The position numbers and the translations under genes were made by a program. A DNA stretch of 64,000 nt, taken from positions 23,501 through 87,500 of the forward strand of contig JAXRKP010000254.1 of NCBI GenBank assembly GCA_037039925.1, written 5' to 3'. Below the pieces are notes generated by a model, which had not been told where the DNA came from, searched no databases, and saw only the letters and a program-made list of their open reading frames with translations. Of this stretch, positions 30,541 through 41,300 are shown piece after piece. The DNA is from Doris montereyensis. Its lineage: Eukaryota > Mollusca > Gastropoda > Nudibranchia > Dorididae. The stretch's first letter is position 1. Every line of letters starts with the position of its first letter.

Positions 30541-32122
30541 GTCTCCGCCCAAATGCATGGTCCACGGGTGACAAAAACAATTGTTCATTTTGACTGAGTC
30601 AAGGGCCACAACCAATTATTTATATTGCAATTTTTGTTTAAAAATAAACTCATTTGTTTTGCTAGTTGTTTGTTATTGTTTGGGTCTTGTTTGTTGTTCG
30701 TTGGTTTGAGGACAAAATCCAATAGGCCCGACCTCTTTTCATAGATCTGTTACATTCTTCTCTCACACAAAACTATAACAAGGGATGGGATGATGAAGAT
30801 TTTTTGCGACTAGGAACAATTTTTATTGGTTAACACACATGTCATATATGGAGTACAATGTCCAAGGGTCAAACTGACACAACCTTTCTCATATTTTTCA
30901 CTGTGATCTAAGAAAGAGGACCAATCGGACTGTCTGTTTGGCAGACCACAGTCGATGACCGAGTCAGGGAGGAAGGGGTGGGTAGGGTGTCCAGAGCCAA
31001 GATAACCAAGACTAGTTGCACTGTGTTGTGTATGTGTATACATGATTAACATAGATCTAGATGCTACACATACACACACACAAACACAGGCGTGACAGAT
31101 TTTGTCACTGGGATGAGGCAAGAGGAGGTTATCATGGTTATTTTTCACAAAAATTGACTCTTTAAATGCATCAAATTGAGGGACGGCCTTACAAAACCCT
31201 ATTGCATTTTGGTGAAGTCAAGCCAGCCGTGTTGCATTTTGAGAGGGTGATTAGCGTTGTTGAATTCGGTTACATAAAAATTGTGAATTATGACGAATCA
31301 AGCATTTTGACAGCGTGTAATTTGGCGGAGACTACTGTAATAAGAAAATAATAACAATAACAATGAATAATAATAACATTATTATTGTGTATGCCTGAGC
31401 AATTAACATGAACGTTAAGATCTGAAACAACAAATGAACTACTGCACCCATAATCTCCATATTTTGCATGTAGATTTCAACTATAAAAAACCCAGAAATA
31501 GATTCTTTTAATACATAATATTTTTTACCTGTAACTACAATGTACTTTGTTTTTATTTCTAAATCATCTTAGTTTATTGAAATGGAACAGAGCAAAAAGA
31601 TGATAATGTACATCATGTCTTCCCCCAAGATCCAGACTGCTACCAGCTTTACTTTCAGTTGATGGAGTAGATTGGTTGAAAGATCTGATCGGATTGTCTT
31701 GTACCAGATTTTGTCAGCATGATTCATCAAGAAATATAAACCATGAATAAAAACAAAGATAAATTAATAAAGGTATAATAATAATAATAATATTCTTTAA
31801 CGACTAGAAATCTAAATTATTCAATCATTTGACATTAACAAATCAAACAAATTAAAAAATTAATATAAAAGTAAAAGTTAAATAAATATTAAATAAACGA
31901 ATACATATTCTAAAAATTGATAATAAAATAATCAACAAAATTAGGTGAATAAATGTAAAAGTGTAAAAAGTTTCAGGAGTACAATTGGAAAGAAATGTTT
32001 AATTCAACAAGGAAAACTCATCTCTAGAGTACAAAATTGTCTAATGACAGTAACAAGAAATATCAACCATTTACGGTGTACAATATCTATATATATAAAG
32101 CTGAACATCTCTAACATTGACC
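30541..32122. other. Intergenic, no gene seen
   Basis: Contains a short repeat E fragment (31425-31510), small AAT tracts (near 31350 and 31776) and a CACACA tract near 31070. Nothing else recognised. Confidence 0.5.
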
Positions 32123-32530
32123 ACTTATAACTCAGGAACTACCGCACCCACACCTCCATATTTCGCATGTAGATTTCAAATAGCCTGCTTTAGGTTCTTA
32201 GTGAATAAACTCTTGCATCAAAACAGTATTTTAATTGATTGAGAAAAAATTGTTTTGCTTGCGGTCCACGCAACTTTAATTGTTGCTAGATCTAATTTTT
32301 CGATTTCCGGTCATTACAATAAAAAGCCTGTATAACTCCAGTATCGAGTATGTTGTAAAAAGCCTGCATAAATTCAGCATCGAGTACTAATCTGATCTAA
32401 TAATCGTACTTGATATCACCTGTAACCAATACAGTGGCTTCTGAGTTAACCGCGGTCAAAGTTCAAGAGACCCAACTTTAAAACAAAGAGAAATTATAAT
32501 CCAACATTGTTTACGGGCATGCCTGAATTA
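32123..32530 (+). repeat. Dispersed repeat E, copy 2, with internal duplication
   Basis: Collinear with 29961-30320, but with an extra stretch at about 32327-32390 in which AAAAAGCCTG(T/C)ATAA...CAG(T/C)ATCGAGTA occurs twice. This accounts for its greater length. Confidence 0.8.
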
Positions 32531-33171
32531 TCATAAATTCATTCACATTACTTGATATGATAAAGACAAAAACAACAGCTGCAAATATTCATGGTTATCA
32601 AGTTTAATTAGCTTGGGACATCTCTCCAAATGATGAAAACTCCACAAAAACAGACATCAATTTCAATTGTTAAGAGATCTTTAACAATCTTTGATCTTAA
32701 CCATGTCGCTAATACTAATAGACTTATATAAAAGATCAAAAGTATTGTTTTTTGTTCATTTCCAACAGGACTGGATGAATTAAACATGAAATCATTTTTC
32801 CCCCAGTGCCATCATCTTCATCATTTCATTTCATAGAATGCGGGTATCCTATATTATTATGAAATGGAAATGCTGTCTATGTATTGTCTCTTTTCTTCGT
32901 CTGTTACATATTAAAACATCATCTAGAAAGAAAGACAGAAATGAATAAATTGTAAAACGAAAACAAGATAATGCAAGTGTAACACCAAGGAAATGTGACT
33001 TCCGGATAATAATCTTTTAAAAATTTTTTATCTTATCTTATTCTAGATCTACTGGGCCCAAGAGTACTTTTGTTGAAAAAAAAAAATCAACAAAATTAGA
33101 TGTCATGGCTAGGTTTTGAAACTACAGAACTCTGGTGTGTGAGGCAATCTGTATTATGCTACAATTACCCT
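32531..33171. other. Intergenic, nothing recognised
   Basis: AT-rich, without coding signal or recognised repeat. Confidence 0.5.
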
Positions 33172-33300
33172 GGCCCTTGCTTTTGCTTCATTGTAATTTA
33201 CCAGATTCGGTGATCTCAGGATAAAATCAAAAGGAAACAGCAAGATGGAAGATATGTGAAAGAGAGAAAGGAAAAAGGCAGGGGCGCCGAGCAGCGTCCA
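33172..33300 (-). repeat. Repeat D copy, reversed
   Basis: TTTACCAGATTCGGTGATCT, GGAAACAGCAAGATGGAAGA and GTGAAAGAGAGAAAGG, the complement of the family D core. Confidence 0.65.
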
Positions 33301-33483
33301 TCCACTTTCTATTTCTATGTACAGAGGGGTGATACAAGCCAGTATGCAAGGTATTATTATGCAATCTATTATTATCATAAACCTTTATTATCACAAACTT
33401 GTATAAGTTATGTAAAATGGGATTTTGAATTTGCTCTAACTGTGGTGAGGGAGCAAAAGTGGATTGAGAAAAATAAATTGAAG

Positions 33484-33770
33484 ACAAAAACAGTAACCTT
33501 TAACTTTGACAGAAAAATAAATTGAAGACAAAAACAGTAACCTTTAACTTTGACAGAAAAATAAATTGAAGACAAAAACAGTAACCTTTAACTTTGACAG
33601 AAAAATAAATTGAAGACAAAAACAGTAACCTTTAACTTTGACAGAAAAATAAATTGAAGACAAAAACAGTAACCTTTAACTTTGACAGAAAAATAAATTG
33701 AAGATAAAACAGTAACCTTTAACTTTGACAGAAAAATAAATTGAAGATAAAAACAGTAGCCATAAACTTT
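33484..33770 (+). repeat. 44-bp minisatellite, about 6.5 copies
   Basis: Unit is built on CAGTAACCTTTAACTTTGAC + AGAAAAATAAATTGAAGACA + AAAA. Starts fall at 33491, 33535, 33579, 33623 and 33667, then two slightly shorter units. Copies are almost identical, so expansion is recent. Confidence 0.92.
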
Positions 33771-33884
33771 GACAAGAAGGATGTTATTATAATACATCTT
33801 AAAACAAAAGTTGAAAGATCAAAGTTCAAAGCACAACTGTAGACTGTTAGCTGTACAGACGCAAAGATTAATAATTTCATCTAG
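33764..33884 (+). repeat. Direct repeat, left copy (partner 34151-34274)
   Basis: ACTTTGACAAGAAG to AATAATTTCATCTAG, about 97% identical by eye to 34151-34274 (GACGCAAAG versus AATGCAAAG is among the few differences). It shares ACTTTGAC with the neighbouring 44-bp unit. Confidence 0.85.
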
Positions 33885-34150
33885 ATAACATTCAGTCATC
33901 AAGCACCTTGCAAAGTTGCCTTACATTTTACCTAATCCTGAATGGTCCTTATATTTGGAGCCCAGATTTTTATCCAATCGCAAGGTTCCAACAAAGGCAG
34001 CCTTGCAAAGCACTTAGTTACTAATTGCTTCCCTGAACATCACAGAGAATTTAAATTACAAAATAACAAAAGCTGTAAGATGCCTCATAATTGGTAGATA
34101 TAGAAGAAATTTGAATGAGATAAACAGAAAAAGAGCTTTTTTTTAGTGGC

Positions 34151-34274
34151 CTTTAACTTTGACAAGAAGAATGTTATTATAATACATCTTAAAACAAAAG
34201 TTGAAAGATCAAAGTTCAAAGCACAACTGTAGACTGTTAGCTGTACAAATGCAAAGATTAATAATTTCATCTAG
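34151..34274 (+). repeat. Direct repeat, right copy
   Basis: Second copy of the 33764-33884 segment, separated from it by about 270 bp of unrelated sequence. Confidence 0.85.
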
Positions 34275-34794
34275 TCAAATCAAATTTGAAAGAGAATAAT
34301 GATCATGGTGAATATAAACATCCATGGAAATAGAAAGAAAAGAGTCACATCCATGTTCTTATTCCCCCCCCCCCCTCCCTTGTTTTATATGTTTTACTTC
34401 CAGTGTGCAATTGAGGATTGTTTCTTTCCTTTTCAAAATTTCCTTTTTCTTAAATTACTGTTTATAAGAAGAAAGTCATGTGACCAAGGGTGTCACTTGT
34501 ATCATGCTAAACATAACTATGTGGTGACCTGTTTTCATGAGACCAGATTGATATGTTTTATGATTCACCAATGAAACATTGATTCTCCTCACTTATATCT
34601 AATTTTCTTCTTCTTCTTCTCTTTTTTTAAAGAATAAAAACTTAAGAAGTTATTCAAAGAAAACAAATCTTGAAAAGTGATGAGGTGACGAGGACAAAGT
34701 GAATCTTACATAATTTCACTTTCAGATTAGTATACTGCAGCATCATCCACCTGACAACAGATCACAAAAATTTAGAAGGACGTTGTTTCACTAT
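34275..34794. other. Downstream flank of the flavin-reductase-like gene
   Basis: AT-rich with a C run near 34367 and a TTC tract near 34605. No gene recognised. Confidence 0.45.
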
Positions 34795-34915
34795 CATTTA
34801 CATCATCTTCTATATGCGGTGATCTCAGAGTGAATTATGAGAAACAACAAGATGAAAGACATGTGAAAGAATGAAAGGATAGAAGTCAGACTTACCAGTA
34901 TTGCCTGCCAGCCAT
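34795..34915 (-). repeat. Repeat D copy, reversed
   Basis: CTATATGCGGTGATCTCAGA, AACAACAAGATGAAAGACAT and AGACTTACCAGTATTGCC, the complement of family D. Confidence 0.65.
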
Positions 34916-35168
34916 CAACAATGAGGGAAAACAGAAAATGTCATTACAAACAATTGCAAGTCTAAGAGATATATTAATTCAATAAATTCATATGAAAACA
35001 ATTTTGCGCCTATACCAAGATGAAAGTAAGAACAATCCGAGATTCCTGCCTGCCGCATAAACAATTGCAGATATAAACAACAATACATGATATCCAATGC
35101 TTTTCTGGGTGCATAAAATGGTTTTTGGACATTGTTTTTTTTTAATATGCTTTTCAACGTTGAGCAGT

Positions 35169-35323
35169 TTATTCCTTATTTGGACACGTGACAGCAATCA
35201 TTTTACTATCATATTCATCAGTGGTCAAGCACTCTATCATAAATTTTGCCAGGTCTTGTCTGGTCACTGAGTGGTTTGTATATCCCACTACGTACTGACC
35301 CTCACTGACTTGCAATTTGAATC
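35169..35323 (-). CDS. Flavin-reductase-like exon 4 (C-terminus)
   Basis: Acceptor AATTTCAG ends at 35324. Encodes FKLQVSEGQYVVGYTNHSVT, RQDLAKFMIECLTTDEYDSK and MIAVTCPNKE, then TAA at 35171-35169. AATAAA overlaps the stop codon (35173-35168 on the complement), the nearest polyadenylation-like signal seen. Confidence 0.92.
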
Positions 35324-38300
35324 CTGAAATTGACAAAAAAAATTTATTAGTTCTTGTCTTTGGTGATGCTCAATAATTTGTTAGATTATCATTATAGAAA
35401 GAAAAAAGAAAATGAAAAACTTACCTGAAGAAATAATATAAATTTAAACTAAAAATAGTAGTCTTAAAGAATTTTCATACCACATGATTATGTCAAAGTC
35501 AAACTAAATGACATGTGAGCAAAACAAAAGACGATTACGGTGAAGCGATGGGTGCCGACATGCGATTGGTGCCCAAATATTTTTTTCTCTTTATTCTTTT
35601 GTTCTTACGGGGCTTCAAAATATATTTCATGTTCTTATTCATCACTTTCAACATGCTCCTTTCTCATCATTTGACTCTATGTCGATATTAAGGGGGGGTG
35701 TCCTGAGAAGGCAGTTTTACCACAAATGGGACAAAACTCTTTTATTGCAGTAATGGGTGGAGCAGTTCATTCCCTTGACATTCATACCATAACAAAGGCT
35801 CAGTATTGATTCTTTCTATAATAGCCAAAATGTCTACTTTGAAATTTTCCATTTCTTCAACTAATTCTAACTCTTTTCCATTTATTGCCCTAAATGTTCC
35901 AAAAATCACAGTCCGTGTTCCTTTCCATTTTCGTCGTTGAAAGGTCAAGCCGGGTATATTATATTTATTTCTCTGCATCAGTTAGGTTTTGGATAAGCAG
36001 GTGATTAGCCCACTGTGCCCTAGGTAGATGGTGGGGCTGCCACCTTGAGGCCCCCTACCAGGCCTCGTTCTTTTCTGTCAGGGTTAATTTCCTTAGCCTT
36101 TGGTCATTCAAGACTGACCTGTAAGGCAGCAGGTTGTTTTCTGTCAGGGTTAACTCCCTTAGCCTTTGGTCAGCCAAGGCAGCAGGAGACCTGTGAAGGG
36201 TGGGATCATCTACTCCCGTACAGGTTCTTACCTGTCCACTGCCCGGTTCTAATGTCTATACACTTCAAATAACGGCCCTTCCTCTTGTCCAGATACCACA
36301 TGTCATCCTGACCATGTGAAATGGCCCTGTTTTAGAGATCAAAATTCCTTTGTTGCTGGTCGATGAACTCAGATGAAAGCTTCAATTTTCCTTTGTACTT
36401 TCAACACTCCAATCTTTTCATTCTTATGTTAAAAAGAGGTGGAGATGTATTTTGACGTATATGACATTTGACAATATAAAAATAACACAATGCGCCCCCT
36501 GATTGGCCAACCCTGAACATGGTTTCTTCTATTGACTGAAGGTCACGCCCTCCATTCAGGCTGACCATAGGTGTGCAATGTGACTGGCCACTGATATCTT
36601 TTATTTATATTAATCACTATCTCTTGCTTGCGGGTGGAGTTTTTTACTAAAGTAATTGACATCTGTCCAGAAGTTGTGTCAGTCATGCGAAAACAAGAGT
36701 CTTTGGTTATATCCACTTTGCAGAGGGTCCACATCCTGCATTTGAGATAGAGCTTCTGTGTGTTGGATCTCTTTATAAGAAATATATTGAGTGTGTGTTA
36801 CTGTTAGACTCGGAAATGAACTGTCCCTTTTACCCCTTTAGAACAATACACTTTCTCTGTTTGGTGTGGCGTGGGTTGATCAGTGTAATTGGTCAGAATA
36901 GAGGCATTCCCAAAACCCGTCTTTGAGTGCACTGCAGTGCAGTTATACGGGACCCCCACTAACGCTCTGTCTTGCTGGAAGGCCGGGAGTGATGCAAATG
37001 TACGGGACCTGCCATTAGCGTAGGTGTGCTTAGAGTGACCAGCAGCATGCAAAGATACGACACCCGCCTGAAAAGAGTTAAAACAGAACTATTTCGGCTA
37101 GCACATGCCCACCCCACTCCTGCTAACTGGTCAGACATGCGTGCATGACATACCTGTCAATTATCATCCAACCTTTATTCTTACTTGCATTTGCCTATCA
37201 CTTCATAAATTGTTGCTCACTCCTCTTTAACACATACACTCACATACATTCGTGATCTCACGAAACACACGAAAATGCTCTCTATTTCTCTCTTTTTACA
37301 CACACACATGCACGACATTTCTCTCTTTCTCTCTCCGACATGCATGTGATCGTACTTTGCTGCAGGGGGAGTCATATTGTTTCAAAGATTTTAATCTCGA
37401 CTTGATTTAGATCTATTAGATCTACTTAAGAGTACAGATACAGATCATCTAGACCTAGATCTAGACGACCTTAATACTGGGGACATTTAGATCTAGATGT
37501 AATAAGTCATTTAATATCAGCGAAGCCTTCTGCTTTATGAGTTGAAATTCAAGGCTCTGGTAATCGCAGTAGGCCTCAATAACACATAATCATACAACGA
37601 TTTTTGAAGTCTTGAACAAGTACAGTGAAGAATGGACAAAGAGAACAATATATTAGCGAAGAATCGATACACCATTACTTATAATAGCATGAATCTTGGA
37701 TAATAAGCACGACATCCGGCTATTCGCTATTTAAAAATAAACATGGCACGCAGAATATATGGAACAATGCCATCCAGGCATTGACTGCAATTGTATTATT
37801 AAAAAATCCGGATGGGCCAACGGAAAATCGAAACTTCGCAAATTTTCACAAAAAAATCGGGATGATTCCGATTAAATCGGGATATACAGCATTTATCGCT
37901 TGTATACAGCTATGTGATTTCTGTGAAGCGCCTTAAAAGATGCCAAAATGGATTGAGTGCTCTACACAAGTGACTTATTATTATATATTATTATTATCAT
38001 AACACGATTTGCATCTTTCGTTATGGGTGTTATTTATTTAACAGTGACATTAGACTTAGATGAGAGGAGAACCTTGTTGACTCTGAGTTGTCTATCTTTT
38101 TTATATCGCTATTGGCGTAGAGGAGAAAAAGATTCCAGGGATTTGGTTTGATCGCACTATTCCTAAGTTCTCGTTTTATCGGAGCTCCCACTTTTGGGTT
38201 CCTCTGTACTGACTCATGTAAGCAAATGTAATTTAATTGATTGATTGATTGTGTAGTTTGGGCTTTAGCTTAATTTAAACTCGAGGCATGAATGATGCCG

Positions 38301-41300
38301 GATTCAATCCTTATATGGTCAAGGGTTTTATTTTTCTTACTATAACAATTGTAACTTCAGAAAAGATCATTAATGTCTGCTTCCTCATAATGTAGATGAG
38401 ATTGAGATTCCAACAAAAAAAAAAAAAAAAAAGACTACCACTATCATGCGCAACCGATAGTGAAGAGTGACATTTTGCAAGAAATGGCTAGCCACGTGTT
38501 AAAAGAGTGAGTGTCAGAAATAGTACATTTATTATGGGAAAATATACAATAAAACAGTGGTTCTTAACCTTGTTGGAGGCACTGAACCTCGCAAGTTTCA
38601 TATATGCATTCACCGAACCCTTTGTAATTGGATAAATAAAATATATGTAGTCTTAATTCTATTTGATAAATGACTCACCCGTAGCGGGAGTGCTGAGCAG
38701 TCGTGGAGGCTTGACAATTGTGTAGTTGATGTCTGTGCATTCACTAATCAAATGATCTTCAAAGTCTTCCATATCCTTGACAACGTTACGCAGGAGAGAA
38801 GGTTTCAGGACCCAGCGCCAAACAAAAGGCAAATTAGGATCATCTATCAAATAGGAAGAAAGAGAAGAGGAAAATTATATGAGTAATATGCTCACGACAC
38901 AGTAGATATTGAAATTAAGTTTGTTTTTGAAACCCATAGCCAACAAATATCTCACAAATATCCCTTAACAAAAGCGTTGTAATGAATAAAGACTACATAT
39001 TATATATACAGATCTTTTTCAGTAAATCCTGCCGACATCCTATGAGGACCTCCAAAAAATCAGAGACACTGCTACAAATCGATGGGAATGAAAAATCTTC
39101 TGCACAGAAATCAGAAAGGCTGCCGGGGCTGCTAAGTCTGACGATTAAGCGAGCAGATGGCTTTAAGTCGAAGTGTCAAAAGCTTCTGTAAATGAAGATA
39201 CAGCAGGAAACATTTGAATTATGTGTAGAAAACAATATTTCAACGGCTTCATAGAAGCATCATGAAGTTTTTGATGACACTGACAGTTTGTAATTACAAG
39301 GAGACCTAGAGAGAGAAAATTGACAGCCCCGGGTATTCTTCAGCACGCCTCTTGTTTCCTTAGGATGTACCAATTTTTGCAGTGAGGCATTGTAGCGAAA
39401 TCATAGTGTTACGCGAGTTTGTAATTATGACGACACTGATTCAAACTCCACGTCTGTTCCAGGTGTAATATTGTACTCTTAGGAAAGGTACTTCACTTTG
39501 CTTTCTTCACTGGACACAATTCTATTGTCATTTTGAGAAAAGTTTGAAACTTGCCAGTAGATGAAGCAAGAAAGATTATCTTGATGTGTTTGAAAAGAAA
39601 GTGAAAGTTCCTTCAGCCACTTGAAGGTCATTACGGACCATAGAGACACAGAGCTTATCCCGATTTCTATACCTCCTGAATAGGACCAATGAAACCATTT
39701 CAAACCAATATACTTTCCCCCTGTTATTTTAGGACTACATTATGTTTGAAATAGGTTCATACTTTTTATTATCTATACATCAATGCCCAAATCATGTGAT
39801 CAAACCCCAGCAATGCCATGCAAGAAAAAGAAAGTTTGCTTTTGGAATATACTCCATCAACCAGATGCAGTAATCTCAGGGATTCTGAACATGTTTTTAA
39901 AATTATTTGATATAGACAATTTTAACCACTACCATTGTACTCGGCATGTCTAAATTATCTGAAAAAAGAAATACATTTTTTTATATCATATTTTTTTTTC
40001 CAATCTAATTTAGACATTCCGGGAGATTCAATGGTAGTGGTTAAAATTGTTTATATCAAATAATTTTAAAAAACATGTTGACCTATTTCAACTGCTCCAT
40101 GTTCCTTATACTCATGTCGGGATGGCATTTTTCTTATAACAGATGCTCAGAACGTTTCCCGTAATTTTCGGCAGATCTTAGCTAATATTAAATGTGATTC
40201 CTCAAAAGTACATTTTTCGGATAGAGTACTTTGTGGTGATTAAAATAAGTACAAACTTGTTATACTTTAGACAAATGTCCGGCTGCTATGGTACAGCTGA
40301 TGTGTTGAAGGCTAGGCAATTGATTATCGTTTCTAAAAAATTGTATATAAAATGAAAAACAACGATATTGAGCCTTTTTTATGGTATCAATGTGAAGGGC
40401 TCTATCCTGTAGTGCAATAAACGAGAATGGTCCGATTTGTAATAATAATGCCTTCCTTAGGGACCCCCCCCCCCACGCTTAAGAGAGAACAAGACGTAGG
40501 ACATGTATAAGAATGAAATGAAAAAAGTAGGACCTACCAACAGCACCCGACAATCGTCCACCTGCTCTTCCGAAGGGTGAAATGGATGGTTCATTAATAT
40601 TGTTCATCGCTATCTACATACCCCTTGCCTCACTGTTTGTCTTTACACTTATAGATCTGTAAGATCTACATCAATAAATTGTAATGTATATTTATTCGTC
40701 AGGGCTGAATGGTTGTTTGAAAAAATAATACAAGATTTAGACCTAATAAGTTGTAAAATATGAGACAAAAATGGAATGAGCTGTCACTATAAGTGAATAT
40801 AACTGCTAGCCATGATTGCATTCGTATAAAAAAACCTTGTTTGATGACAGTCCTATTTTAAAGAGCGTACTTAACTTGGTAGATAGTGGTGAGGCAATGG
40901 GTGCCAACGCAGAGGTTGCTGACACAGTCTATCTTTATGCTTGTGTGAGTACCTGAAACATCTCCTTAAAGTTCACCACCCCAATTATCGGCTTAGATCA
41001 TCACAATCTTTGCAACTAAAAAGAAGTGTCCCTAAGACAAAATTTCTCGAACGTTCTTTCACCTTTTCGGCCCCAGTTATATGGAATTCTTTGTCAGTTA
41101 AAACTAGAAATTGTACAACCCTTCCTTCCTTATAGTAATCTTAAATATTGAGTACATTATGTAAGCTATTTTATGACGTATGTCTTGGCCTTTGTAAGCG
41201 CAACTAAGCATGATTCTCACAAATAGGGGTGTTATATAAATTTTGCATTATTATTAATTTTTTTGAGTCCATATTCCAAAATGTGTAATATCTTCATAAA

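Larger units (their letters stand above)
35324..38678 (-). other. Intron 3 of the flavin-reductase-like gene
   Basis: Contains a LINE 5' fragment (35700-36280), a CR1-type LINE 3' tail on plus (37880-38000) and TAGATCT-rich sequence (37395-37500). 36300-37390 shows no recognised element. Confidence 0.7.
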
